From Rhizobium leguminosarum (GTDB taxonomy: Bacteria; Pseudomonadota; Alphaproteobacteria; Rhizobiales; Rhizobiaceae), in NCBI RefSeq assembly GCF_001652265.1, contig NZ_LWBS01000469.1:1-15560 (forward strand): DNA of 15,560 nucleotides, given 5' to 3'. Below the pieces are notes generated by a model. That model saw nothing but the letters and a program-made list of their open reading frames with translations. It ran no database searches and had not been told where the DNA came from. A program made the translations under genes and the position numbers. Of the stretch, positions 7,284 to 15,554 are shown one piece after another. Position 1 is the first letter of the stretch. Each line of letters opens with the position of its first letter.

Positions 7284-8076
7284 TCACTGCAGTGAGAAAT
7301 TGAACTTGTAGGTCGCCGAGACCCCGACCAGGACCTGGTTCTTCGAGCCGCGCTCGCGTACGAGACTGCTGTCGGCGGCGGGACCTGCCAGCCGCTTATA
7401 TTCGAGGAAGGAACTGGCCGAGAGGTTTTCCGTCGCCTTCCAGGTGAGCGCCGTGCCGGCGCCATAGGACTGGATACCTGACGACGGCTTGTAAGGATCA
7501 AGGCCGCTTGCCGCCGCCTGCTTGGCGTTGACGCCGTAATAAGCGTCGTAGTAGCCGCTGGTGGCGAAGGTCGCGCGCGGACCGCCTGATAGTTGCAGGT
7601 CGGGTGCGATATCGGTGAAGGCATCGACCGCGAGATCGGCAACGATGCCGTCATGCGAGCGGATGCCCTGACGGACTTCGGCGCGGGCGCGAAGGAAATC
7701 GGTCGGGTAAACTTCTAGGAAAGCGCCGGCTTCCGCGCCCCATTTGACCTTCTTCAAGCCCTTCAGCTCGCTGCCGTCGCTGTCATCGCGCGACGGCACG
7801 GAAGGCACCCTTGTCAATGAGGGCGAAAGAAGGATTGTCGTTGCGCGAGGAAAAACGCTGGCCGGCGCCTTGGCGGCCAACCGAGATCAGCGGGCTGAAC
7901 TTGAATTCGTTGTGCGACGAGCCCTCGAATTTCGGGGCGGAGAAGCCGGCGACGCCGACGCTCAGATACCAGTCGCCGGACCAGAAGTGCTGACCGCTTT
8001 CCTGCGCGGCGGCCGCCGAACCTAGAGATGAAATGGCAATAGCCAGACAGATCGATACGACTGATCGATGAGACAC
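7284..8076 (-). pseudogene. Frameshifted MipA/OmpV outer-membrane protein
   Basis: The two halves of one MipA/OmpV-family beta-barrel lie in different frames. The 5' part (8076-7783) starts at GTG with a good GGAG seven bases before it. It has a Sec signal peptide (hydrophobic core VVSICLAIAISS, then SAAAAQ) and barrel sequence WYLSVGVAGFSAPKFEGS, then reads through IDKGAFRA into a TGA at 7783. The 3' part, in the next frame from about 7800, resumes with VPSRDDSDGSELKGLKKV and the family features GAFLEVYP, EVRQGIRSH, DAYYGVN and the closing aromatic YKFNFSLQ. The conserved stretch after AFR (usually a Gly-Pro plus a few residues) is missing, so a deletion of roughly 20 bases that is not a multiple of three is the simplest cause. 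Joined, the protein would be about 255-260 residues, the normal family length. Apart from that junction the coding looks intact, so the loss is recent or a sequencing error. Confidence 0.85.
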
Positions 8077-8145
8077 GTCCGCACTCCAGAAAACGCAAAA
8101 ACAAAGCCGCGGAGGGCGGCGCTCGCTGCATTTATCCTGATCTCG

Positions 8146-8161
8146 TTACCCCAATGTTAAC
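8146..8161. promoter_or_regulatory. CtrA-like box upstream of mipA
   Basis: TTAC-N7-TTAAC matches the alphaproteobacterial CtrA consensus TTAA-N7-TTAAC with one mismatch. It lies 70-85 bases upstream of the mipA start. A single one-mismatch match can occur by chance. Confidence 0.25.
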
Positions 8162-8194
8162 CACGGTGAAACAAAGAGCGCTCATGAAAGTCGT

Positions 8195-8389
8195 GCCGTG
8201 CGGCCCCCTCATCCGCCCTACGGGCACCTTCTCCCCGAGGGGAGAAGAGGGAAAATGCCGCTTCGTCACCGACCCCGTTGGATGGAGTGCCGTTGAGCAG
8301 GCGGGTTCGTTTGGTAGTGACGGCGCGCCTTGCTGCCTCTTCTCCCCCGGGGAGAAGGTGGCGGCAGCCGGATGAGGGGGCCACACGGC
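8195..8389. repeat. RIME-like palindromic intergenic element, copy 1
   Basis: The outer arms are near-perfect inverted repeats: GCCGTGCGGCCCCCTCATCC on the left, mirrored on the right (8370-8389). Each half also has a smaller palindrome of the TTCTCCCC/GGGGAGAA type (8229-8245 and 8339-8356). This double-palindrome layout of about 190 bp and its CCCCCTCATCCG core match the rhizobial intergenic mosaic elements (RIME). It fills the space between the mipA promoter region and the 3' end of the histidine phosphatase gene. Together with 8077-8194 and 8390-8436 this is a 360-bp stretch without a gene. Confidence 0.85.
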
Positions 8390-8436
8390 TGGTGGCATCT
8401 GCTATCGAATTCCGCAAAGCCGCTCCCGCTGCTTCC

Positions 8437-9018
8437 CTATCTCTGGTTCCAGCGGCGGATGACCGGTTCGGTCAGATCGTGCTCGTAGCCGAGCACGCTG
8501 ATACTCGTCGTATCGAGCGAGAAATGCGCGCCGCCTTCCGGCGGAAGGCCGAGCCAGCGGGCGGCGAGGACGCGCAGGAAATGCGAGCTGGAGAAGATCA
8601 GGATGGTGCCGGTCGCTTGGCGAAGCGCATGGATGACGGCGTCGGCGCGGGCGCCGACATCGGCGGCAAACTCGCCATTCGGGCAGCCGTCGCGAAAGAG
8701 CTGCCAGCCGGGCCGCTCCGCCAGGATCGCCTTGGTGGTAATGCCTTCATAAGCGCCGTAGTCCCATTCGGCGAGATCGTCCTTGATCACCGCGCCCGAT
8801 CCGAATCCGGCGAGCGTGCAGGTCTTGCGGGCCCGCTCGGACGGGCTCGACCAGACGGCGGAGAAGGTAAGGCCCGCCAGCCGGTCGGCGAGTTTGCGGG
8901 CGGCGGCCTCGCCGTTCGCCGTCAAGGGAATATCGCTGCGTCCGGTATGGCGCCCGGACAGGCTCCATTCGGTTTCACCGTGGCGGACCAGGTAGATCTC
9001 GGGAAACGCATTGCTCAT
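8437..9018 (-). CDS. Histidine phosphatase family protein, 193 aa
   Basis: This is a phosphoglycerate-mutase-like phosphatase. The catalytic RHGE lies at 12-15, with H13 as the phospho-accepting histidine. It is followed by the family pattern G-x-H-T-G-R-S-D-I-P-L-T (22-33) and SSPSERARKTC (57-67). The acidic general-acid region is LAEWDYGAYEG (82-92), and the second catalytic histidine is H146 in SSSHFLRVLAARWLGL. The length suits a small broad-specificity phosphatase; the substrate cannot be read from the sequence. I chose the ATG at 9018, which has AAGGA seven bases upstream; an in-frame GTG at 9024 would be too close to that site. It lies 57 bp downstream of cfa on the same strand, so co-transcription is likely. 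Confidence 0.92.
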   Translation of the reverse strand: MSNAFPEIYLVRHGETEWSLSGRHTGRSDIPLTANGEAAARKLADRLAGLTFSAVWSSPSERARKTCTLAGFGSGAVIKDDLAEWDYGAYEGITTKAILAERPGWQLFRDGCPNGEFAADVGARADAVIHALRQATGTILIFSSSHFLRVLAARWLGLPPEGGAHFSLDTTSISVLGYEHDLTEPVIRRWNQR

Positions 9019-9075
9019 CGGCACGTCCTTTCATGATAGCCGGTTCCTCGGCAAAACCGCCAGCGGAAGCGGGGG

Positions 9076-10335
9076 TCAGAACGTCACCTTTTCCAGCGGG
9101 GCGCGCCTCGCCTCGAATTCCTTCAGCTTGGCTTCGTTGCGGGCAATGTAATTGCGATTGTCGGGAACGGCGAACTGGTTCTTGGCGATCTGGATCTGCA
9201 GGATGAAGAGTTCGTCCCAGCGGAAGCCCATTTCGGAACCCGCCAGATAGAATTCCCACATGCGGAAGAATTGCTCGTCGTAAAGCGCCACCGCTTCGGC
9301 CTTGCGTGCCACGAAACGCTCGCGCCAATGGCGCAGCGTATAGGCATAATGCAGCGGCAGGATCTCGATATCCTTGACCAGCAGCCCGGCCTTTTCAAGC
9401 GGCGGCACGACCTCACCGACGGACGGGATGTAGCCGCCCGGGAAGATATATTTCTCGATGAAGGCATTGGTGGCGAAGCTCGGCTTCGGGCGGCCGATCG
9501 AATGCAGCACCATGACGCCGTTGTCGTCGAGGAGATCCGATACCTTGCGGAAGAAATTGCCGTAATGGCCGATGCCGACATGCTCGAACATGCCGACCGA
9601 GACGATGCGGTCAAACTTTCTGCCCGTCATGGTGCGGTAGTCCTGCAGTTCGAATCGCACCCGGTCGGCAAGGCCCCGCTTTTCGGCGCGCGTACGGGAG
9701 ACCTTGAGCTGCTCCTCGCTCAGCGTGATGCCGGTGAACTCGGCACCTTCGGTCGCCTCCGTCAGGTACATGCCCATGCCACCCCAGCCGGAGCCGATCT
9801 CCAGGATGCGCTGGTTCGGCTCGAGCAGAAGCTTGGCGGCGATATGGCGCTTCTTGGCGAGCTGCGCCTCGTCGAGACTGATGCCGGCGGGTTCGAAATA
9901 GGCGCAGGAATATTGCCAGTCCTTGTCGAGGAAAAGATCGAAGAGCTTGGCCGACAGGTCGTAATGATGGGCGACATTGTGCTTGTTGCGATTGACCGGC
10001 ACGCGGCTCTTCAGCTGCTGCCAGGCAATGCGGCCGAGGAGCAGTGCCGCCATCTTGAAATCGAAGATTTCATTGGTGGTGTTCTGCTTCACCAGCGACA
10101 GGAAATCGTAGATGTTGCCCTGTTCGAGAATGAACCGGCCTTGCATGTACATTTCGCCGAGCTTCATGGTCGGGTCGCGCCGGATGGCGTCCTCGGCCTC
10201 CTGATCGGCAAGGCGGGCGACAACGGGTTCACCCGTGCCGTCGCCGATAGTGTGGGTTTCGCCATTGGCAAGGGTAAGTTTCAATGAACCCTTGCCGACG
10301 ATTTGCTGGACGATCGATAAGAATGCCGACGCCAT
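9076..10335 (-). CDS. cfa: Cyclopropane-fatty-acyl-phospholipid synthase, 419 aa
   Basis: Cfa transfers a methylene group from S-adenosylmethionine to cis double bonds of membrane phospholipid acyl chains, forming cyclopropane fatty acids typical of stationary-phase or stressed rhizobia. The N-terminal 110 residues form the lipid-binding region. The methyltransferase core has HHYDLS at 123-128, a cysteine in YSCAYFEP (142-149), the SAM motif ILEIGSGWGG (177-186), GITLSEEQ (202-209), MFEHVG (249-254) with the active-site glutamate, and HYAYTLRHW (329-337). These match the residues known in the E. coli enzyme. The length, 419 residues, is usual. The ATG at 10335 has GAGG five bases upstream. 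A 7+6+7 palindrome lies 14-33 bases before the start. The phosphatase gene follows in the same operon. Rhizobia often carry more than one cfa paralogue; I cannot say which this is. Confidence 0.95.
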   Translation of the reverse strand: MASAFLSIVQQIVGKGSLKLTLANGETHTIGDGTGEPVVARLADQEAEDAIRRDPTMKLGEMYMQGRFILEQGNIYDFLSLVKQNTTNEIFDFKMAALLLGRIAWQQLKSRVPVNRNKHNVAHHYDLSAKLFDLFLDKDWQYSCAYFEPAGISLDEAQLAKKRHIAAKLLLEPNQRILEIGSGWGGMGMYLTEATEGAEFTGITLSEEQLKVSRTRAEKRGLADRVRFELQDYRTMTGRKFDRIVSVGMFEHVGIGHYGNFFRKVSDLLDDNGVMVLHSIGRPKPSFATNAFIEKYIFPGGYIPSVGEVVPPLEKAGLLVKDIEILPLHYAYTLRHWRERFVARKAEAVALYDEQFFRMWEFYLAGSEMGFRWDELFILQIQIAKNQFAVPDNRNYIARNEAKLKEFEARRAPLEKVTF

Positions 10336-10348
10336 GCACGCCTCGCAA

Positions 10349-10368
10349 ATGTGACAGGATGGTCACAT
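10349..10368. promoter_or_regulatory. Perfect dyad upstream of cfa
   Basis: ATGTGAC (10349-10355) and GTCACAT (10362-10368) are exact inverted arms around a 6-base spacer. The core TGTGA-N8-TCACA resembles a CRP/FNR-family site but has two extra spacer bases. On the coding strand it also contains CTGTCACAT, similar to a single half-site of a PhoB box. Its place, 14-33 bases before the ATG, suits repression or a promoter-proximal activator. Confidence 0.45.
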
Positions 10369-10468
10369 CAACTTAATAGCTCTCTTTCGCCTTACAAGCG
10401 CCGGATTTAGCACTCCGTTCAGAACGCTGCCAAACTGTTGCATTTTTGCCGAAATGCCGCCTAAACCC

Positions 10469-12778
10469 TTATTTTCGCTTCATGGCTTCGGCAAGTGCCG
10501 CGCCGAATGCGCCCTGGCTTCCTGGTTTCTGAGCCGCGGGCCGGCGTTCGTTCTGCGGCCGCGACCCTTGGTTTGGACGAGAATCACCACGCGGCGGCGG
10601 CGCCGATGAACTATCGTCGCGTCGCATGGAAAGACCGATGCGCTTGCGCTTGGCATCGACTTCGACAACCCGCACCTTGACGACATCGCCCGCCTTGACG
10701 ACCTCGTGGGGATCCTTGACGAAGCGATCGGCAAGCTGGGACACATGTACCAGACCATCCTGGTGCACGCCGATATCGACGAAGGCGCCGAAGGCGGCGA
10801 CATTGGTCACCGTGCCTTCCAGCACCATGCCAGGCGTCAGGTCGGAAATTTCATTGACGCCCTCGGCGAAGGTCGCGGTCTTGAAGCTCGGACGCGGGTC
10901 TCGGCCAGGCTTTTCCAGCTCCGAGATGATGTCCCTGACCGTCGGCAGGCCGAATTTCTCGTCGATAAACTGGCGCGGATCAACAGATTTCAAGACGGCA
11001 CTATCGCCCATCAGCGCGCGCAGATCGCGGCCGCAGGCGGCGACGATCTTCTTGGCGACGCCGTAAGCCTCCGGGTGCACCGAGGAGGCATCGAGCGGCT
11101 CCTTGCCGTTGGGGATACGCAGGAAGCCGGCGCATTGCTCGAAGGTGCGGCCGCCGAGTCTCGCGACCTTCAACAGATCCCGCCGGCTCTCGAAACGGCC
11201 TTCGCTGTCGCGGTGACGGACAATGGCGTCGGCAATCGACGGACCGAGGCCGGAGACGCGGGAAAGCAGCGGCGCAGACGCGGTGTTGAGATCGACACCG
11301 ACGGCATTCACCGCATCTTCCACCACCGCGTCGAGCGAACGCGACAGCTTCTGCTGGTCGACGTCATGCTGATACTGGCCGACACCGATCGACTTCGGCT
11401 CGATCTTGACGAGTTCGGCCAACGGATCCTGCAGGCGCCGCGCGATGGAGACGGCGCCGCGCAGCGACACGTCGAGATCGGGAAACTCCGCCGCTGCGGT
11501 CGCCGAGGCGGAATAGATCGAGGCGCCGGCTTCCGAAACGATGACCTTGGTCGGCTTCGGCGCCGGCAACTCGGCCAGCATGTCGGCCACCAGCTTTTCG
11601 GTTTCGCGGCTGCCGGTGCCGTTGCCGATTGAGATCAGCTCGACATTGTGCTTGCGGATCAGCGAGGCGAGCTCGACCTGGGCGCCGCGCACGTCGTTCC
11701 TTGGCTGGAAGGGATAGACGGTCGATGTCGCCACCACCTTGCCGGTGCCGTCGACGACGGCGACCTTGACGCCGGTGCGGATGCCGGGATCGAGACCCAT
11801 CGTCGCGCGCGAGCCGGCGGGTGCGGCCAGCAGCAGGTCCTTGAGATTGCGGGCGAAGACATGGATCGCCTCCTCTTCTGCCCTTTCGCGCAGTTCCCGC
11901 ATCAGGTCGAGCGAGAGCGACATGGAAAGCTTGACGCGCCAGGTCCAGCTTGCGACCTCCATCAGCCAGCGGTCGCCGGGACGGCTGGTACCGATCTCGT
12001 AGGCGGCCACGATCATGCGTTCGACCGGCTTGTTCGGAGAGGCGGTCTCGACGTCGGCCTCGATCGTCAGCGTCAGCACCTCCTCGTTCCAGCCGCGCAG
12101 CATGGCGAGCGCGCGGTGGCCGGGGGCGGTCGCCCAGCGTTCGGAATGGTCGAAATAATCGGAGAACTTCTCGCCCGCCGCCTGCTTGCCGTCGACGACC
12201 TTGGCCTTCAGCAGCGCAGCCTGGCGCATATGGGCGCGCAGCTTGCCGAGCAGGTCGGCGTTTTCGGCAATACCTTCGGCGACGATGTCGCGCGCGCCTT
12301 CGAGCGCCGTCTTCACATCGGGCACATCAGCGGTGACGAAGCCTTCGGCCAGCACCGCCGGTTCCCTGGCGCGGTCGGCAAGGATCGTCTCGGCGAGCGG
12401 GCCGAGGCCACGTTCACGGGCGATTTCGGCCCGCGTGCGGCGCTTCGGCTTGTAGGGCAGATAGAGATCTTCAAGCTCGGCCTTGGTTTCGGCGCCTGCG
12501 ACCTTGGCCATCAGCTCGTCGGTCATCTTGCCCTGGCCGGTGATCGATTCGACGATCGCGTCGCGCCGGGCTTCGAGTTCGCGCAGATAGACCAGCCGCT
12601 CGGCGAGATTGCGCAGCTGCGTATCATCCAGCCCGCCCGTCACTTCCTTGCGATAGCGGGCGATGAAGGGCACGGTTGCGCCCTCGTCGAGCAGCTCGAT
12701 GGCGGCTTTGGCCTGTTCGGGCCGGGCGCTGATTTCGGCCGAGATGCGGGCTGCGAGAAAACGGAGGTCTGCGGCCAT
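10469..12778 (-). CDS. tex: Tex family transcription accessory protein, 769 aa
   Basis: Tex is a conserved RNA-binding protein related to eukaryotic Spt6, found with the transcription machinery. The N-terminal helical domain includes [24 protein letters not shown] and [16 protein letters not shown] (about 29-115). The YqgF/RNase H-like domain begins [17 protein letters not shown] (about 330). A helix-hairpin-helix region has [16 protein letters not shown] and [10 protein letters not shown] (about 500-545). A C-terminal S1 domain has [21 protein letters not shown] and DGLVHVSQL (about 650-720). It ends in a Ser/Pro/Arg/Gln-rich tail of about 50 residues. The ATG at 12778 is preceded by AGGA with suitable spacing and gives the normal family length. 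The frame stays open upstream to 13369, but that stretch runs through a RIME-like element and is not family-like. It is divergent from glyS. Confidence 0.97.
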   Translation of the reverse strand: MAADLRFLAARISAEISARPEQAKAAIELLDEGATVPFIARYRKEVTGGLDDTQLRNLAERLVYLRELEARRDAIVESITGQGKMTDELMAKVAGAETKAELEDLYLPYKPKRRTRAEIARERGLGPLAETILADRAREPAVLAEGFVTADVPDVKTALEGARDIVAEGIAENADLLGKLRAHMRQAALLKAKVVDGKQAAGEKFSDYFDHSERWATAPGHRALAMLRGWNEEVLTLTIEADVETASPNKPVERMIVAAYEIGTSRPGDRWLMEVASWTWRVKLSMSLSLDLMRELRERAEEEAIHVFARNLKDLLLAAPAGSRATMGLDPGIRTGVKVAVVDGTGKVVATSTVYPFQPRNDVRGAQVELASLIRKHNVELISIGNGTGSRETEKLVADMLAELPAPKPTKVIVSEAGASIYSASATAAAEFPDLDVSLRGAVSIARRLQDPLAELVKIEPKSIGVGQYQHDVDQQKLSRSLDAVVEDAVNAVGVDLNTASAPLLSRVSGLGPSIADAIVRHRDSEGRFESRRDLLKVARLGGRTFEQCAGFLRIPNGKEPLDASSVHPEAYGVAKKIVAACGRDLRALMGDSAVLKSVDPRQFIDEKFGLPTVRDIISELEKPGRDPRPSFKTATFAEGVNEISDLTPGMVLEGTVTNVAAFGAFVDIGVHQDGLVHVSQLADRFVKDPHEVVKAGDVVKVRVVEVDAKRKRIGLSMRRDDSSSAPPPRGDSRPNQGSRPQNERRPAAQKPGSQGAFGAALAEAMKRK

Positions 12779-12843
12779 GGGATTTCCTGTTTCGACAGAG
12801 GTGGCGGGACCATAGCGGCGAAAAGCGGCAAGGCAATGCCCGA

Positions 12844-12858
12844 CTGTGGTTTCCACAG
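12844..12858. promoter_or_regulatory. 15-bp palindrome upstream of tex
   Basis: CTGTGG and CCACAG flank TTT, a perfect 6+3+6 dyad, 66-80 bases upstream of the tex start. It could be an operator or a small leader hairpin. I do not know a regulator with this site. Confidence 0.35.
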
Positions 12859-12887
12859 CGGAAGTTATTGGATTGAGGGATCCATCG

Positions 12888-13076
12888 GCGTGTTGCCGCG
12901 TGGCCCCCTCATCCGCCCTGCCGGGCACCTTCTCCCCGATGGGTAGAAGGGGAGTTGCGGCAGCGATCCATTCTTGCCGCTGCCGTTTGTGATGGAGGAA
13001 AGCAGTGCGGCATATCCCTTCTCCCCTCGGGGAGAAGATGCCGGCAGGCAGATGAGGGGGCCACACGGCAACACGC
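12888..13076. repeat. RIME-like palindromic intergenic element, copy 2
   Basis: The outer inverted arms are GCGTGTTGCC (12888-12897) and GGCAACACGC (13067-13076), followed inward by GTGGCCCCCTCATC and its mirror. Internal TTCTCCCC/GGGGAGAA palindromes lie at 12930-12952 and 13019-13036. The arms closely match copy 1, while the centres differ. It sits in the 420-bp divergent tex/glyS spacer, leaving about 109 bp for the tex promoter and 122 bp for the glyS promoter. Spurious long open frames cross it on both strands. Confidence 0.85.
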
Positions 13077-13198
13077 CCGCCGGTTGCCCCACCCCATCGC
13101 TCTCGTCCGTTTTTGCGGTTGTGCAGATGCGGCATTCTTTGATAGCAGAAGCAACGTTTTTGGATCGCCCTGCCCGCGGGCGCAAGGAAAAGATTGAC

Positions 13199-15313
13199 AT
13201 GCCAAACCTTCTTCTCGAACTCCGCTCCGAAGAGATTCCGGCCCGCATGCAGCGCAAGGCTGCCGGCGACCTGAAGAAGCTCGTCACCGATGCGCTTGTC
13301 GAAGCGGGTCTTTCCTACGAGGGCGCACGCGAATATTGGACGCCGCGGCGGCTTGTGCTCGACATCCATGGCCTGACGGCCCGCTCCGCCGATGTACGCG
13401 AGGAACGCAAGGGACCGCGCACCGACGCCAACGAGAAGGCGATCGAAGGTTTTCTGCGCGGCGCCGGCCTTTCCTCAGTCTCCGAAGCGCAGGTGGTGAG
13501 CGATCCGAAGAAGGGCGATTTCTACGTCGCGGTCATTTCCAAGCCCGGCCGTGCGACGGAAGAGATCGTTACCGATGTGATGCCCGGCATCATCCGCGAT
13601 TTTCCCTGGCCGAAATCGATGCGCTGGGGCAAGGCCTCGTCGAAGCCCGGCGCGCTGCGCTGGGTGCGGCCGCTGCAGTCGATCGTCTGCACCTTCGGCC
13701 CGGAGCATGAGGAGACCACCGTCATCCCCTTCGAGATCGACGGCATCACCGCTGCCAATATCACCTACGGCCATCGCTTCCACGCGCCCGAGGCGATCAC
13801 GGTGCGGCGCTTCGACGATTATGCGGCGAACCTGGAAAAGGCGAAGGTCATCCTCGATGCCGAGCGGCGCAAAGACATCATCCTGCACGACGCCCGCGAT
13901 ATCGCCTTTGCCAACGGGCTGGAACTGGTGGAAGACGAAGGCCTGCTGGAGGAAGTCTCCGGCCTCGTCGAATGGCCGCAGGTGCTGATGGGCAGCTTCG
14001 AGGAGGATTATCTCTCGATCCCCTCCGAAATCATCCGGCTGACGATCAAGACCAACCAGAAATGCTTCGTGACGCGGGCGCAGGGTGGCGAAACGCTATC
14101 GAACAAGTTCATCCTGGTTTCCAACATCCAGGCGAGCGATGGCGGCAAGGAAATCGTCCACGGCAACGGCAAGGTGGTGCGGGCCCGGCTTTCGGATGCG
14201 CTGCATTTCTGGAAGCGCGACCAAGGCAATCTGCCGGATCTCGATACGCTGACGGCTTCGGCGGCAAAGTTCGGCCTCGACATCAAGAAGCCGCTCGACC
14301 AGCGCATGGCCAAGCTCGACGCGCTCGACGTGACCTTCCATGCCAAACTCGGCACACAGGGCGCGCGCGTCGCCCGCGTCCGCACGCTGGCCAAGGAATT
14401 GGCTGATATCACCGGCGCCGACGCGGCCCTCGTCGATCGGGCCGCCGTGCTCGCCAAGGCCGATCTGCGCACTGAGGCCGTCGGGGAATTCCCGGAACTG
14501 CAGGGCTTGATGGGCCGCAAATATGCGGTGCTGCAGGGTGAGGATGCCTCCGTTGCCGCAGCGATCGAGGATCACTACAAGCCGCAGGGTCCGTCGGACC
14601 GCGTGCCGGAGGACAGAGTGGCGATCACGATCGCCCTTGCCGACAAGCTCGATACGCTGATCGGCTTCTGGGCGATCGATGAAAAGCCGACAGGGTCGAA
14701 AGATCCGTTTGCTCTGCGGCGGGCGGCCCTCGGTGTCGTCAGGATCCTGCTGGAGCGAAGGATCCGTCTGCCGCTGCTGGCAACGACCAGGGATGGCGAC
14801 CTGCTCTCCTTCTTCCACGACCGTCTCAAGGTCTATCTGCGCGACCAGGGCGCCCGCCACGATTTGATCGACGCCGTGCTGACGCCTGAAGCCGACGACT
14901 TGTTGATGGTGGCGCGCCGCGTCGAAGCGCTGACAGCCTTCATCACCTCGGAAGACGGCAAGAACCTGCTTTCCGGCACGAAGCGGGCGACGCAGCTGCT
15001 CGCCGCCGAGGAAAAGAAGGGCACCGTGATCGCCGATGGCGTTTCGCAGGCGCTTCTGACGCTCGATGCCGAGAAGGAGTTGTTCGCCGCAATCTCCGGT
15101 GCCTCGAAGGATGCCTCGGACGCCGTCGCCGGGGAGGATTTCCGCTCGGCGATGGAAGCGCTCTCCAAGCTGCGCGGCCCGGTCGACCGCTTCTTCGAAG
15201 ACGTGCTGGTCAACGACGAGGACGCCGCCATCCGCGCCAACCGTCTCGCCCTGCTGCGGCTGATCCGCGAGGCAACGGGAACGGTTGCAGATTTTTCGAA
15301 GATTTCGGGGTGA
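13199..15313 (+). CDS. glyS: Glycyl-tRNA synthetase beta subunit, 704 aa
   Basis: GlyS is the beta subunit of the bacterial alpha2-beta2 glycyl-tRNA synthetase; it binds and positions tRNA-Gly for the alpha subunit GlyQ. The N-terminus [14 protein letters not shown] (4-17) is the family hallmark. WPKSMRWG (about 138-145), [11 protein letters not shown] (about 156-166) and TYGHRFHAP (about 189-197) follow. The HD-like region has [14 protein letters not shown] (about 456-469) and [11 protein letters not shown] with [16 protein letters not shown] (about 480-510). The C-terminal part is the DALR-type anticodon-binding region. I placed the start at the ATG at 13199, because it begins the conserved N-terminus and has AAGGA upstream; the 75 residues before it come from the RIME-like element. 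A GCCCGCGGGC palindrome lies just upstream of the ribosome site. No glyQ is present in the window. Confidence 0.97.
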   Translation: MPNLLLELRSEEIPARMQRKAAGDLKKLVTDALVEAGLSYEGAREYWTPRRLVLDIHGLTARSADVREERKGPRTDANEKAIEGFLRGAGLSSVSEAQVVSDPKKGDFYVAVISKPGRATEEIVTDVMPGIIRDFPWPKSMRWGKASSKPGALRWVRPLQSIVCTFGPEHEETTVIPFEIDGITAANITYGHRFHAPEAITVRRFDDYAANLEKAKVILDAERRKDIILHDARDIAFANGLELVEDEGLLEEVSGLVEWPQVLMGSFEEDYLSIPSEIIRLTIKTNQKCFVTRAQGGETLSNKFILVSNIQASDGGKEIVHGNGKVVRARLSDALHFWKRDQGNLPDLDTLTASAAKFGLDIKKPLDQRMAKLDALDVTFHAKLGTQGARVARVRTLAKELADITGADAALVDRAAVLAKADLRTEAVGEFPELQGLMGRKYAVLQGEDASVAAAIEDHYKPQGPSDRVPEDRVAITIALADKLDTLIGFWAIDEKPTGSKDPFALRRAALGVVRILLERRIRLPLLATTRDGDLLSFFHDRLKVYLRDQGARHDLIDAVLTPEADDLLMVARRVEALTAFITSEDGKNLLSGTKRATQLLAAEEKKGTVIADGVSQALLTLDAEKELFAAISGASKDASDAVAGEDFRSAMEALSKLRGPVDRFFEDVLVNDEDAAIRANRLALLRLIREATGTVADFSKISG

Positions 15314-15330
15314 TGTTCGGCTTCGGCCGG

Positions 15331-15370
15331 ATGCCGTTGCCTGTCAGCACGAACGGGGTGCTTGCGGCAT
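15331..15370 (+). other. Nested stem-loop after glyS
   Basis: ATGCCG (15331-15336) pairs with CGGCAT (15365-15370). Inside it AGCAC (15346-15350) pairs with GTGCT (15358-15362). It begins 18 bases after the glyS stop and could act as a terminator or 3' stabiliser, although no T-run follows. The GGATTCTCGGGTCGAG just after it resembles half of another palindrome common in rhizobial intergenic DNA. Confidence 0.35.
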
Positions 15371-15433
15371 GGATTCTCGGGTCGAGCTCACCTTTGTCCG
15401 CGCGGCGATGTGGCGCCGTCTCGAAAAACATCG

Positions 15434-15554
15434 GCCCCTCACCCTAACCCTCATATGCGCTAGGTTAAGCGGGCGAGGAGATGATCGCATTGTTTTCGGC
15501 GTCGTCGCGGCGGCTCGCAGAGATGGCGACGACTTCGCGTGACGAGATTACAGA
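15434..15554. repeat. Right copy of the 121-bp inverted repeat
   Basis: This is identical, in inverted orientation, to 1-121. It begins 121 bases after the glyS stop, and its inner edge GCCCCTCACCCTAACC is sharp. An outward short frame starts at the ATG at 15481, just after GAGGAG, and is open to the window end. Because it lies within a repeat and is cut by the window, I do not call it a gene. Confidence 0.9.

Noticed and set aside
7783..7880. Programmed frameshifting or two overlapping genes in the mipA region
   Set aside because: No slippery heptamer is visible at the junction, and the conserved segment after AFR is missing, which fits a deletion better than a programmed shift.
8195..8389. 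CRISPR array or insertion sequence at the palindromic elements
   Set aside because: There are only two inverted half-elements per site, no regular spacers and no transposase frame. The layout fits a RIME-type repeat.
9271..12946. Long plus-strand open frames opposite cfa and tex
   Set aside because: They lie fully antisense to well-supported genes and show no family motif. High-GC third-position bias explains their length.
12974..13198. A 75-residue N-terminal extension of GlyS
   Set aside because: It is translated through the RIME-like element. The conserved GlyS N-terminus begins at the ATG at 13199.
10469..13369. A 966-aa version of Tex starting at 13369
   Set aside because: The extra N-terminal residues are translated from the RIME-like repeat and from the antisense of glyS. 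The ATG at 12778 has a good ribosome site and gives the normal family length.
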